A DNA stretch of 11,882 nucleotides from the NCBI GenBank assembly GCA_031264715.1, contig JAISDP010000046.1, positions 1 to 11,882 of the forward strand, read 5' to 3'. Numbering within the stretch: position 1 is the first letter of the stretch; every line of letters starts with the position of its first letter. Of this stretch, positions 1-6,218 are shown piece by piece. The notes beneath the pieces were generated by a model. That model had not been told where the DNA came from, ran no database searches, and saw only the letters and a list, made by a program, of their open reading frames with translations. Position numbers and translations under genes: made by a program. The DNA comes from Bacteroidales bacterium. Lineage in GTDB: Bacteria > Bacteroidota > Bacteroidia > Bacteroidales > UBA4181.

Positions 1-131
1 GTTCGCTCTTGTTGCGTTCAATTACAGGGAACACATAAATATAAAGTAAAGATCCTTTTCAGGATTCTGGATTACCCGCACAAAACATTATAAGAACCAT
101 AGTTATTTACCTAAAAAAGATAGAAGAAAAT

Positions 132-2180
132 ATGAAAACAGTAAGAAATCTAGCCTGCGCCGTCCTTTTCACCGCACAGGCATCGTGTGCATCCGCTCCG
201 GCGGTAGATATTGAAACCGTTGCACGACCGGCGACTGCAACGGCAAATGCCCATTATACCGGCAACCGCGCCCCGCTGCAACCCCTGCATTTTGTAAAGC
301 TGCCTGTAGGCTCCATACAGCCGGACGGCTGGCTGAAGGAATATCTCAACCGTCAGCGCGACGGCCTCACCGGACAGTTGGGCGAGATCAGCGCATGGCT
401 GCAAAAAAGCGGCAACGCATGGCTCAGCCCCAACGGTAAAGGCGAATACGGATGGGAAGAAGTACCCTACTGGCTGAAAGGATACGCCAACCTGGGGTAT
501 ATCCTAAACGATGAAAAAATAATTGCCGAAGCCAAAATATGGCTGGAAGCCGCATTGAACAGTCAGCGCGAGGACGGTTATTTTGGCCCGTGGATCGAAA
601 AGCGGGGAAAACCCGACCTGTGGGGCAACATGATCATGCTGTGGTGTCTGCAATCGTACTACGAATATTCCGGCGACCAGCGGGTGATCCCGTTCATGAC
701 CCGGTACTTCCGGTGGCAACTTGCGCTCCCCGACGATCTGTTCCTCAAGGACTACTGGGAAAACAGTCGCGGCGGCGACAACCTGTACAGCGTCTACTGG
801 CTGTACAACATCACCGGCGACCAGTGGCTGCTCGACCTTGCCGGGAAGGTACACCGCAACACCGCCAACTGGCGCCAGGATACGGGACTCCCCAACTGGC
901 ACAATGTGAACATCGCACAGTGCTTCCGCGAACCGGCCACCTGGTGGATGCAAAGCAGGGATTCGGCAGACCTGCACGCCACGTACAACGATTTCTGGCT
1001 GATACGCCGAACCTTCGGGCAGGTTCCGGGCGGGATGTTCGGCGGCGACGAGAACAGCCGCCTCGGGTACATCGACCCCCGGCAGGGTGTGGAAACCTGC
1101 GGGATGGTGGAGCAGATGGCGTCGGACGAGATGCTGCTCCGCTTTACCGGCGACCCCTTCTGGGCAGACCATTGCGAGGATGTGGCCTTCAATACGTACC
1201 CGGCAGCCACCATGCCCGATTTCAAATCGCTGCGTTACATCACGTCGCCCAACATGGTAACCGCCGACGGTAAAAACCATCATCCGGGCATCGACAACCG
1301 GGGGCCTTTCCTGATGATGAACCCCTTCAGCAGCCGTTGCTGCCAGCATAACCACACGCAGGGATGGCCGTATTATGCGGAACACCTCTGGCTGGCGACG
1401 CCCGACAACGGACTGGCGGCGGTACTGTTCTGCGCAAGCAAAGTAACCGCGAAAGTGGCCGGCGGAACAGAGGTACGCATCATCGAAGAAACCGATTATC
1501 CGTTCGACGACCGGGTGCGGATGCGCATGGAGGTGCGCGGGGAAGTCGATTTCCCGTTGTATGTGCGTATTCCGGCATGGGCGGGGAATGTCCGCTTCAC
1601 GCTCAATGACCGCCCCGTCGATGCGGCGGTTGCTGCCGGCGCGTATGCCCGCATCTCGCGGACATGGAAAGACGGCGACGTGCTGACGGCGCATTTCCCG
1701 ATGGAGGTGAGCGTCCGCCGGTGGGCTGTCAACCGGAACAGCATCAGCGTCGACTACGGGCCGTTGACCTTCTCGCTGAAGATCGACGAACAGTACGAAA
1801 AACGCGACAGTAAGGAAACCGCTATCGGCGACTCGCGCTGGCAGGAAGGCGCCGACGCAACCAAATGGCCTTCGTGGGAGATACATGCCGGAAGCGCGTG
1901 GAACTACGGGCTGCTGTGCAACGCGGCCAACCCCGCATCGTCGTTCACCGTAGTGAAAAAGGCATGGCCAAAGGATAATTTCCCGTTCACGGTCGAAAAC
2001 GCGCCTGTAGAAATCAAAGCCAAAGGACGAAAGATCCCTTCGTGGGGTATCGACCGTTTCGATCTCTGCGCCGTGCTCCCGGACGATCCCGCAAAAGCCG
2101 CCGGACCCCCGGAAGATATTACCCTGATACCGATGGGCGCGGCCAGGTTAAGAATTTCGTCATTCCCGGCATTGGAATAG
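132..2180 (+). CDS. GH127-type (DUF1680) beta-L-arabinofuranosidase family protein, exported
   Basis: A 682-residue glycoside hydrolase of the GH127/DUF1680 group. Characterised relatives, such as Bifidobacterium longum HypBA1, remove beta-L-arabinofuranose with a Zn-bound cysteine nucleophile, and some Bacteroides members act on rare pectin sugars. The catalytic set is visible: E307 in GGDENSR, E321 and C323 in ETCGM, and the pair C403-C404 in SRCCQH. The C323 to C403 spacing (80) is close to that of HypBA1 (77). Residues about 50-430 should form the alpha/alpha barrel and 430-680 the beta-sandwich. The N-terminus is an export signal (MKTVRNLACAVLFTAQASC); the cysteine could be lipidated, but QASC is a poor lipobox. 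The start follows an A-rich leader. The 131 bases before it hold no supportable gene: all three forward frames open at the window edge stop by base 93. The exact substrate is not readable. The gene is very G+C-rich and probably shares a transcript with the GH2 gene 142 bases downstream. Confidence 0.88.
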   Translation: MKTVRNLACAVLFTAQASCASAPAVDIETVARPATATANAHYTGNRAPLQPLHFVKLPVGSIQPDGWLKEYLNRQRDGLTGQLGEISAWLQKSGNAWLSPNGKGEYGWEEVPYWLKGYANLGYILNDEKIIAEAKIWLEAALNSQREDGYFGPWIEKRGKPDLWGNMIMLWCLQSYYEYSGDQRVIPFMTRYFRWQLALPDDLFLKDYWENSRGGDNLYSVYWLYNITGDQWLLDLAGKVHRNTANWRQDTGLPNWHNVNIAQCFREPATWWMQSRDSADLHATYNDFWLIRRTFGQVPGGMFGGDENSRLGYIDPRQGVETCGMVEQMASDEMLLRFTGDPFWADHCEDVAFNTYPAATMPDFKSLRYITSPNMVTADGKNHHPGIDNRGPFLMMNPFSSRCCQHNHTQGWPYYAEHLWLATPDNGLAAVLFCASKVTAKVAGGTEVRIIEETDYPFDDRVRMRMEVRGEVDFPLYVRIPAWAGNVRFTLNDRPVDAAVAAGAYARISRTWKDGDVLTAHFPMEVSVRRWAVNRNSISVDYGPLTFSLKIDEQYEKRDSKETAIGDSRWQEGADATKWPSWEIHAGSAWNYGLLCNAANPASSFTVVKKAWPKDNFPFTVENAPVEIKAKGRKIPSWGIDRFDLCAVLPDDPAKAAGPPEDITLIPMGAARLRISSFPALE

Positions 2181-2182
2181 TT

Positions 2183-2199
2183 GAAAGCAAATTGCTTTC
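2183..2199 (+). repeat. short palindrome just after the GH127 stop codon
   Basis: GAAAGCAA and TTGCTTTC flank a single A, two bases after the TAG stop. As RNA it could form a 6-bp stem with a 5-base loop. No T-tract follows (TTCCCC), so it is not a convincing intrinsic terminator. A 3'-end stabiliser, a processing site or a partial attenuator between the two glycosidase genes are all possible. Confidence 0.4.
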
Positions 2200-2322
2200 T
2201 TCCCCGGCAGGGAGCATCCAATTTTATTTGAATGATCACAAATTGCCTTATCAATGAATCAAACACGCCATACACGTAAATCAAATCTATATATATATTT
2301 CAAATCAATAAAAAAAGTCAAC

Positions 2323-4131
2323 ATGAAGAAAACAGTAGTAAGTATCGGTTTGGCGCTGGTTACCCTGGGCGCCTTTGCCCAGTGGAAACCCGCCGGCGAC
2401 AAAATTAAAACAGCATGGGCCGAAAAGATAGATCCGGCCAAAGTATTGCCCGAATATCCGCGACCGATCATGGAGCGTACGGACTGGCAAAACCTGAACG
2501 GGTTGTGGGATTATTCCATATTGCCCGTGGGTAACAGCGAACCGTCGCAGTTCGAAGGGAAAATACTCGTTCCCTTTGCCGTGGAATCGTCGCTTTCGGG
2601 CGTACAGAAAACGGTGGGCAACGAAAATGAGCTGTGGTACAGGCGCACGTTCGCCATACCCGCCGGATGGAAAGGAAAGAACGTACTGTTGCATTTCGGC
2701 GCCGTCGACTGGAAAGCCGAAGTATTTATCAACGATGTCAAGGTGGGCGTCCATACCGGAGGATACACGCCGTTTTGCTTCAACATCACCCCGTTCCTGA
2801 AAACAGGCGAGCAGAAATTGACCGTCAAGGTATGGGACGGCACCGACAAGGGATACCAGCCGCGCGGTAAACAGGTGAGCGAACCGCACGGCATCTGGTA
2901 TACTTCCGTTACCGGCATCTGGCAAACCGTCTGGCTGGAGCCTGTTGCCGACAAGCACATCTCCGGCGTCAACGCTGTTCCCGACATCGACAAAAATAAA
3001 CTGACCGTGAACGTTACCGGCGAAAATACGCAGTACGGCGACATCGTCGAAGTGCGCGTCCTCGACGGGACGAACGTGGTAGCCACCGCAAAGGCATCGG
3101 CCGGGCAGGCCCTCGAGCTGGGCATCGCCGGCGCAAAGCTGTGGTCGCCCGAATCGCCCTTCCTCTATGATCTGGAGGTGAGCCTGTATGCGGGCGGAAA
3201 GGTGGTCGACAAGCTGAAAAGCTATTGCGCCATGCGTAAAATATCGACCAAACGCGACGACAGGGGGATCGTAAGGATGCAGCTGAACAACAGGGATTAC
3301 TTCCAGTTCGGCCCGCTCGACCAGGGCTGGTGGCCCGACGGCCTTTACACCGCGCCCACCGATGAGGCTTTAGCCTACGACATTCAAAAAACAAAAGATT
3401 TCGGCTTCAACATGATCCGCAAGCATGTGAAAGTGGAACCCGCGCGCTGGTACACGCACTGCGACCGCCTGGGCATCCTTGTCTGGCAGGATATGCCCAA
3501 CGGCGACCGCTCGCCCCAGTGGCAGAGCCGTCAATATTTCAACGGATCGGAACTGCAGCGCTCGCCCGAATCGGAAGCCAACTATCGTAAGGAATGGAAG
3601 GAAATCGTAAGCTGCCTGTACGGTCATCCCTCCATTGTCGTGTGGGTTCCGTTCAACGAAGCCTGGGGACAGTTCAAAACCGAGGAAATCGTCAAATGGA
3701 CAAAAGCCTGCGACCCCTCGCGCCTGGTGAACCCTGCCAGCGGCGGCAACCATTACCGCGCAGGCGACATGCTCGACCTGCATAACTATCCGCCTCCGGC
3801 CATGTACCTGTTCGATGCCGAACGCGCCAACGTGCTGGGCGAATACGGCGGCATAGGCTTCCCCATGGAAGGCCACCTCTGGCAGACCGACCGCAACTGG
3901 GGATACGTGCAGTTCAAAAGCCCGAAAGAAGTGACCGACGAATATGTGAAATTTGCCGAAATCCTGAAAAAGTTTATCGGAACGGGTTTCTCAGCGGCTG
4001 TGTATACCCAGACGACCGATGTGGAAGGCGAAGTAAACGGCCTGATGACTTACGACCGCAAAGAGATAAAGATTGAGGAAGAGCGTGTGAAGAAAGTGAA
4101 CCGGGAAATTTGCCGCTCACTGGATCAATAA
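2323..4131 (+). CDS. glycoside hydrolase family 2 protein (beta-galactosidase/glucuronidase-like), exported
   Basis: A 602-residue GH2 enzyme with the family's three-part layout: sugar-binding jelly roll (about 45-208), immunoglobulin-like sandwich (about 210-310) and TIM barrel (about 315-600). The acid/base is E446 in VPFNEAWGQF and the nucleophile is E507 in LGEYGG, both standard for retaining GH2 enzymes. SVTGIWQTVWLE (195-206) is a typical GH2 signature at the end of the jelly roll. An in-frame ATG exists at 2254, but the ATG at 2323 is chosen because it directly begins a signal peptide, MKKTVVSIGLALVTLGAFA, with likely cleavage before Q20. The leader is A/T-rich, with no Shine-Dalgarno. 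GH2 covers beta-galactosidases, beta-glucuronidases, beta-mannosidases and arabinosidases, so the substrate cannot be named. The GH127 neighbour and downstream XylR-like regulator suggest plant arabinan, arabinogalactan or pectin side chains. At 602 residues it is shorter than LacZ and lacks the extra C-terminal domains. Confidence 0.88.
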   Translation: MKKTVVSIGLALVTLGAFAQWKPAGDKIKTAWAEKIDPAKVLPEYPRPIMERTDWQNLNGLWDYSILPVGNSEPSQFEGKILVPFAVESSLSGVQKTVGNENELWYRRTFAIPAGWKGKNVLLHFGAVDWKAEVFINDVKVGVHTGGYTPFCFNITPFLKTGEQKLTVKVWDGTDKGYQPRGKQVSEPHGIWYTSVTGIWQTVWLEPVADKHISGVNAVPDIDKNKLTVNVTGENTQYGDIVEVRVLDGTNVVATAKASAGQALELGIAGAKLWSPESPFLYDLEVSLYAGGKVVDKLKSYCAMRKISTKRDDRGIVRMQLNNRDYFQFGPLDQGWWPDGLYTAPTDEALAYDIQKTKDFGFNMIRKHVKVEPARWYTHCDRLGILVWQDMPNGDRSPQWQSRQYFNGSELQRSPESEANYRKEWKEIVSCLYGHPSIVVWVPFNEAWGQFKTEEIVKWTKACDPSRLVNPASGGNHYRAGDMLDLHNYPPPAMYLFDAERANVLGEYGGIGFPMEGHLWQTDRNWGYVQFKSPKEVTDEYVKFAEILKKFIGTGFSAAVYTQTTDVEGEVNGLMTYDRKEIKIEEERVKKVNREICRSLDQ

Positions 4132-4145
4132 GTTTCGAGTTGTTC

Positions 4146-4181
4146 CCACCCTGTCAGTGGTCTTGACCCTGACAGGGGTGG
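4146..4181 (+). repeat. long near-perfect hairpin downstream of the GH2 gene
   Basis: CCACC-CTGTCAG (4146-4157) pairs with CTGACAG plus GGTGG (4169-4181) with one bulged G. The bases between, GGTC-TT-GACC, continue the stem almost to the tip, leaving one bulged T. The result is a rod of about 15-16 base pairs with a tiny loop. No T-tract follows directly. It lies just upstream of the probable terminator and resembles dispersed palindromes found after Bacteroidales genes; that resemblance is from general memory, not a search. Confidence 0.6.
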
Positions 4182-4198
4182 CGGACGGCGTCATCGTT

Positions 4199-4230
4199 GA
4201 GCGGCAATGCAATTGCCGCTCTTCATTTTT
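4199..4230 (+). terminator. intrinsic terminator of the GH127-GH2 unit
   Basis: A perfect 10-bp stem, GAGCGGCAAT (4199-4208) and ATTGCCGCTC (4212-4221), closes a 3-base loop and is followed by TTCATTTTT. G+C-rich stem plus T-rich tail is the textbook Rho-independent form. It sits 68 bases after the GH2 stop and should separate the enzyme genes from the regulator downstream. Confidence 0.75.
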
Positions 4231-4322
4231 GTTGAATTTTAAATTCGATGATGCCGGATGAGGGTATTACAAATACCGCCGAACGTGGGAGGGTCAATTC
4301 GTAGATCAACAAACCTCATTTG

Positions 4323-4409
4323 GTTTGGGTGTCGGCACACGTTTTTCTATTGATATGATTCCCCTGACGGGAAACCATATCAATAGAAATATACAGCCGA
4401 CACCCGGAC
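4323..4409. repeat. 87-base rod-like nested inverted repeat
   Basis: The outer arms GGGTGTCGGC (4327-4336) and GCCGACACCC (4396-4405) match perfectly and extend to 14 pairs in RNA with two G-U wobbles. The middle arms TCTATTGATATG (4346-4357) and CATATCAATAGA (4376-4387) match perfectly and extend by two A-T pairs. The apex is TTCCC-CTGAC-GGGAA (4359-4373). A small asymmetric internal loop (4337-4343 and 4390-4395) separates the outer and middle stems. No protein-coding frame explains it. It could be a structured RNA or a REP/MITE-like palindromic element. Confidence 0.8.
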
Positions 4410-4506
4410 AAAACCCCGTATGGGGTTTCATATCATGAATCTCCTAACGGAGATTTCGTTGATGTTTTCCGCATCGATTCTATGGATATAAATGCCCTGA
4501 CGGGCA
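4359..4506. repeat. tandem set of small hairpins with CCTRACGG core
   Basis: Four short perfect stems follow each other: TTCCC-CTGAC-GGGAA (4359-4373, also the tip of the rod), AAACCCC-GTAT-GGGGTTT (4411-4428), AATCTCC-TAAC-GGAGATT (4438-4455) and TGCCC-TGAC-GGGCA (4493-4506). Three share CCTGACGG or CCTAACGG at the tip, while the outer stem bases differ in a compensated way. That pattern is what is expected of a repeat family preserved for its structure. Spacers are A/T-rich and non-coding. Such CCTRACGG hairpins look like intergenic repeats of Bacteroidales genomes, recalled from general knowledge and not checked. Confidence 0.7.
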
Positions 4507-4638
4507 ACGTTTTTGTTTACTGTAGGGATGACATATCGGTAGAACTGAAATCGGGTACGTAAAAATAAAATCCGATGAAACGCCTTGTGCAAATACGCAA
4601 TTCACACAAGGGTTCATGAAGATATCGTTATATTTTAA
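4507..4638 (+). other. upstream region of the XylR-like gene with CCTTGTG inverted repeat
   Basis: This stretch holds no supportable gene. Its main feature is an inverted repeat, CCTTGTG (4583-4589) and CACAAGG (4605-4611), with a 15-base spacer, ending 27 bases before the putative -7 box of the regulator gene. It could be an operator or a leader hairpin. An ATCGG/CCGAT pair further upstream is short and may be chance. Confidence 0.4.
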
Positions 4639-4646
4639 TAACTTTG
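4639..4646 (+). promoter_or_regulatory. Bacteroidota -7 promoter box of the XylR-like gene
   Basis: TAACTTTG matches TAnnTTTG exactly and lies 39 bases before the chosen ATG at 4686. Around the expected -33 position only a weak TTCATG is seen, so an activator might help this promoter. The box overlaps the in-frame TTG at 4644, which argues against that codon as the start. Confidence 0.5.
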
Positions 4647-4685
4647 AACCGACAATCCTATCCAATGCCTGATAACCAATCATGT

Positions 4686-5864
4686 ATGAAAAAGATTCTT
4701 TTGCTTACCGATTTCTCGAGTGGTTACAGTCGTAGCCTGTTACGCGGCATTGTTCGCTATTCCAAGGAATACGGGCCGTGGGTATTCTATCGGATGCCGC
4801 AGTATTACCATGAATTGTATGGTGATGACGGCGTGGTGCGCTGGGCCGGGAAATGGAAAGCCGACGCAATCATCGCCCAGTTGGAAAATATTGATCTGAA
4901 CAAACTCAACAAGTTGAAAATTCCCATTATTATTCAAAACTACAGAGAACGGACGGATAAAATATGCAATATTACGGGAGACTATTTCAAGACCGGTACA
5001 ATGGCTGCCGATTTTTTCCTCAGTCGTGGATTTTCCAATTTTGCCTATTACGGGTTCGAGGATATGATCTGGTCGCGCGAACGGGCCGCCGGCTTTAAGC
5101 ATCGTGTTGAAGAAGCCGGGTTCCGGGTATCGATACTCAATATCCGGAACCGGAAAAATGAGCAATGGTCGTTTAATCCGGTAGCGGTGCACAACTGGCT
5201 GCTATCGCTGCCCAAACCCGTAGCGCTTTTTGCGTGCGACGATTATTTTGCTTCGCAGATCACCGAAACCTGCAAAATATACAACATCACTGTTCCCGAT
5301 GAAATTGCTGTGCTGGGAGTTGATAATGACGACCTGATCTGTAACATTTCCGCCCCCCCGCTTTCGTCCATTGTGCTGGATGTGGAAAAAGGCGGTTACC
5401 AGGCGGCCGGAGTACTGCACCAATTGATGAATAAAGAGATCGCACGGGCTTTCGATATTGTGATCCCGCCTTTAAGGGTTGAGTCGCGCAAATCGACCGA
5501 AAAATATGCTGTCAACGATAAGTACATCCTGCAAATCATCGATTACATCAAAAATAACTATGCCCGTCCTGTCTCAATTACAGGCATCATGCGACTTGTA
5601 CCGCTTTCACGACGCATACTCGAAAAGCGGTTCAAGAAAGAAATGGGGATTTCCATATACCAATACCTGTTGATTTACAGAATCGAGCAGTTTTCGGAAC
5701 TGTTAATCAAAACCGACAAGCCATTGGCTGAACTGGCTATGGAATGTGGGTTTGAAGATTATAAAAATGTGACGCGCGTTTTCCGCAAATACAAGAAAAC
5801 AACCCCGCTACAATACAGAAGCCAATACAGTGAAAATCACCGCCAGCTTTTAAAAACGCAATGA
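4686..5864 (+). CDS. XylR-like AraC-family transcriptional regulator with sugar-binding domain
   Basis: A 392-residue regulator, the same length and layout as E. coli XylR. Residues 1 to about 270 form a LacI/periplasmic-binding-protein type sensor, seen in MKKILLLTDF, FANYGF-like FAYYGFEDMIWSRER, VALFACDDYFASQI and EIAVLGVDNDDLICN. The C-terminal 110 residues are an AraC/XylS double helix-turn-helix, with LSRRILEKRFKKEMG in the first half and ELAMECGFEDYKNVTRVFRK in the second. The family binds pentoses such as xylose and turns on catabolic genes. The ATG at 4686 is chosen because it starts at the first beta strand. An ATG at 4665 would add seven residues, and TTG 4644 overlaps the promoter. 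Downstream of the two exported glycosidases, it is the likely regulator of this locus. It is much less G+C-rich than those enzymes. The effector could be arabinose, xylose or a related sugar; the sequence does not decide. Confidence 0.87.
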   Translation: MKKILLLTDFSSGYSRSLLRGIVRYSKEYGPWVFYRMPQYYHELYGDDGVVRWAGKWKADAIIAQLENIDLNKLNKLKIPIIIQNYRERTDKICNITGDYFKTGTMAADFFLSRGFSNFAYYGFEDMIWSRERAAGFKHRVEEAGFRVSILNIRNRKNEQWSFNPVAVHNWLLSLPKPVALFACDDYFASQITETCKIYNITVPDEIAVLGVDNDDLICNISAPPLSSIVLDVEKGGYQAAGVLHQLMNKEIARAFDIVIPPLRVESRKSTEKYAVNDKYILQIIDYIKNNYARPVSITGIMRLVPLSRRILEKRFKKEMGISIYQYLLIYRIEQFSELLIKTDKPLAELAMECGFEDYKNVTRVFRKYKKTTPLQYRSQYSENHRQLLKTQ

Positions 5865-6028
5865 TATATAAAAGGAGGACGAGTTTCGCCGGTTTACGAA
5901 GACACGAAAACAAATATTTCAAAATGGAAATCATAGGAAATCACCTGTTTGCAGACATTCCTCATGACAAAATACAGTTTTTTCGATGAGTGGCGCTATT
6001 TTTTGTCATCTTATTTCGGATAAAAGTT
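5865..6028. other. intergenic region after the XylR-like gene, with an inverted repeat
   Basis: No gene is visible. An inverted repeat, ATGACAAAA (5964-5972) and TTTTGTCAT (6001-6009) with a 28-base spacer, overlaps the TTTG that may serve as the -33 box of the peptidase promoter. It may be an operator or a weak hairpin. No convincing intrinsic terminator for the regulator gene was found here. Confidence 0.35.
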
Positions 6029-6036
6029 TACCTTTG
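6002..6036 (+). promoter_or_regulatory. Bacteroidota promoter of the peptidase-methyltransferase operon
   Basis: TACCTTTG at 6029-6036 matches the TAnnTTTG -7 box exactly. TTTG at 6002-6005 could be the -33 box, although the 23-base spacer is slightly longer than the usual 19-21. Transcription from here would start near 6042 and give a leader of about 175 bases before the peptidase start. Confidence 0.6.
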
Positions 6037-6066
6037 CCGTGTTTTTGTGGGTTCAATGAATCCATC

Positions 6067-6179
6067 ATGAGGGAAAAATCCTATTTTTCCCAACAGAATA
6101 ATGTGTCGGTTTCTTATTCCTTTTGATGGATAAAGAGTTTGTTGCACTTGTTCAGGAGTATCAACGTTATTTGTTTTGA
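6067..6179 (+). other. structured leader with two overlapping mini-ORFs
   Basis: Within the presumed leader a perfect 9-bp hairpin, GGGAAAAAT (6071-6079) and ATTTTTCCC (6083-6091), closes a 3-base loop. It overlaps the beginning of a 19-codon ORF (6067-6126, MREKSYFSQQNNVSVSYSF). That ORF's TGA shares its A with the ATG of a 17-codon ORF (6126-6179, MDKEFVALVQEYQRYLF), an arrangement often seen in coupled translation. A third mini-ORF (6203-6241) overlaps the peptidase start in another frame. Whether any is translated is unknown, and chance is a real possibility at this size. The second peptide also resembles the first residues of Bacteroidota ECF sigma factors, so it may be a gene remnant. 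Confidence 0.25.
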
Positions 6180-6218
6180 AAAATAGAATCAAAAGATAGT
6201 CTATGGAAAAATCCATCA

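Noticed and set aside
1..93. 3' end of an upstream gene (30 open codons in frame 1; a 15-codon tail in frame 2)
   Set aside because: Too short to recognise a family or choose between frames.
539..1273. 244-codon frame on the plus strand inside the GH127 gene
   Set aside because: It is a +1/+2 shadow with an arginine- and proline-rich composition and no known motif.
504..1886. 460-codon open frame on the minus strand opposite the GH127 gene
   Set aside because: Long antisense frames are expected in G+C-rich coding DNA. The translation shows no recognisable domain, while the plus strand has all GH127 catalytic residues.
2254..2322. Upstream ATG giving a 23-residue N-terminal extension of the GH2 enzyme
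   Set aside because: The extension is basic and unlike a signal sequence, whereas the ATG at 2323 starts a typical signal peptide.
4323..4506. CRISPR array
   Set aside because: The repeated units are short palindromes with differing stems and irregular spacing, not identical repeats separated by uniform spacers; no cas gene is present.
4644..4685. TTG start for the XylR-like regulator
   Set aside because: It overlaps the putative -7 box and adds residues before the first conserved beta strand; starting at 4686 gives the normal family length.
4132..4685. Insertion sequence or transposase remnant in the repeat-rich gap
   Set aside because: No transposase-like frame and no clear target-site duplication are visible, although a MITE-like origin of the inverted repeat cannot be excluded.
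5871..5878. Perfect Shine-Dalgarno-like AAAGGAGG after the XylR-like gene
   Set aside because: No start codon follows at a usable distance, and Bacteroidota rarely depend on this signal.
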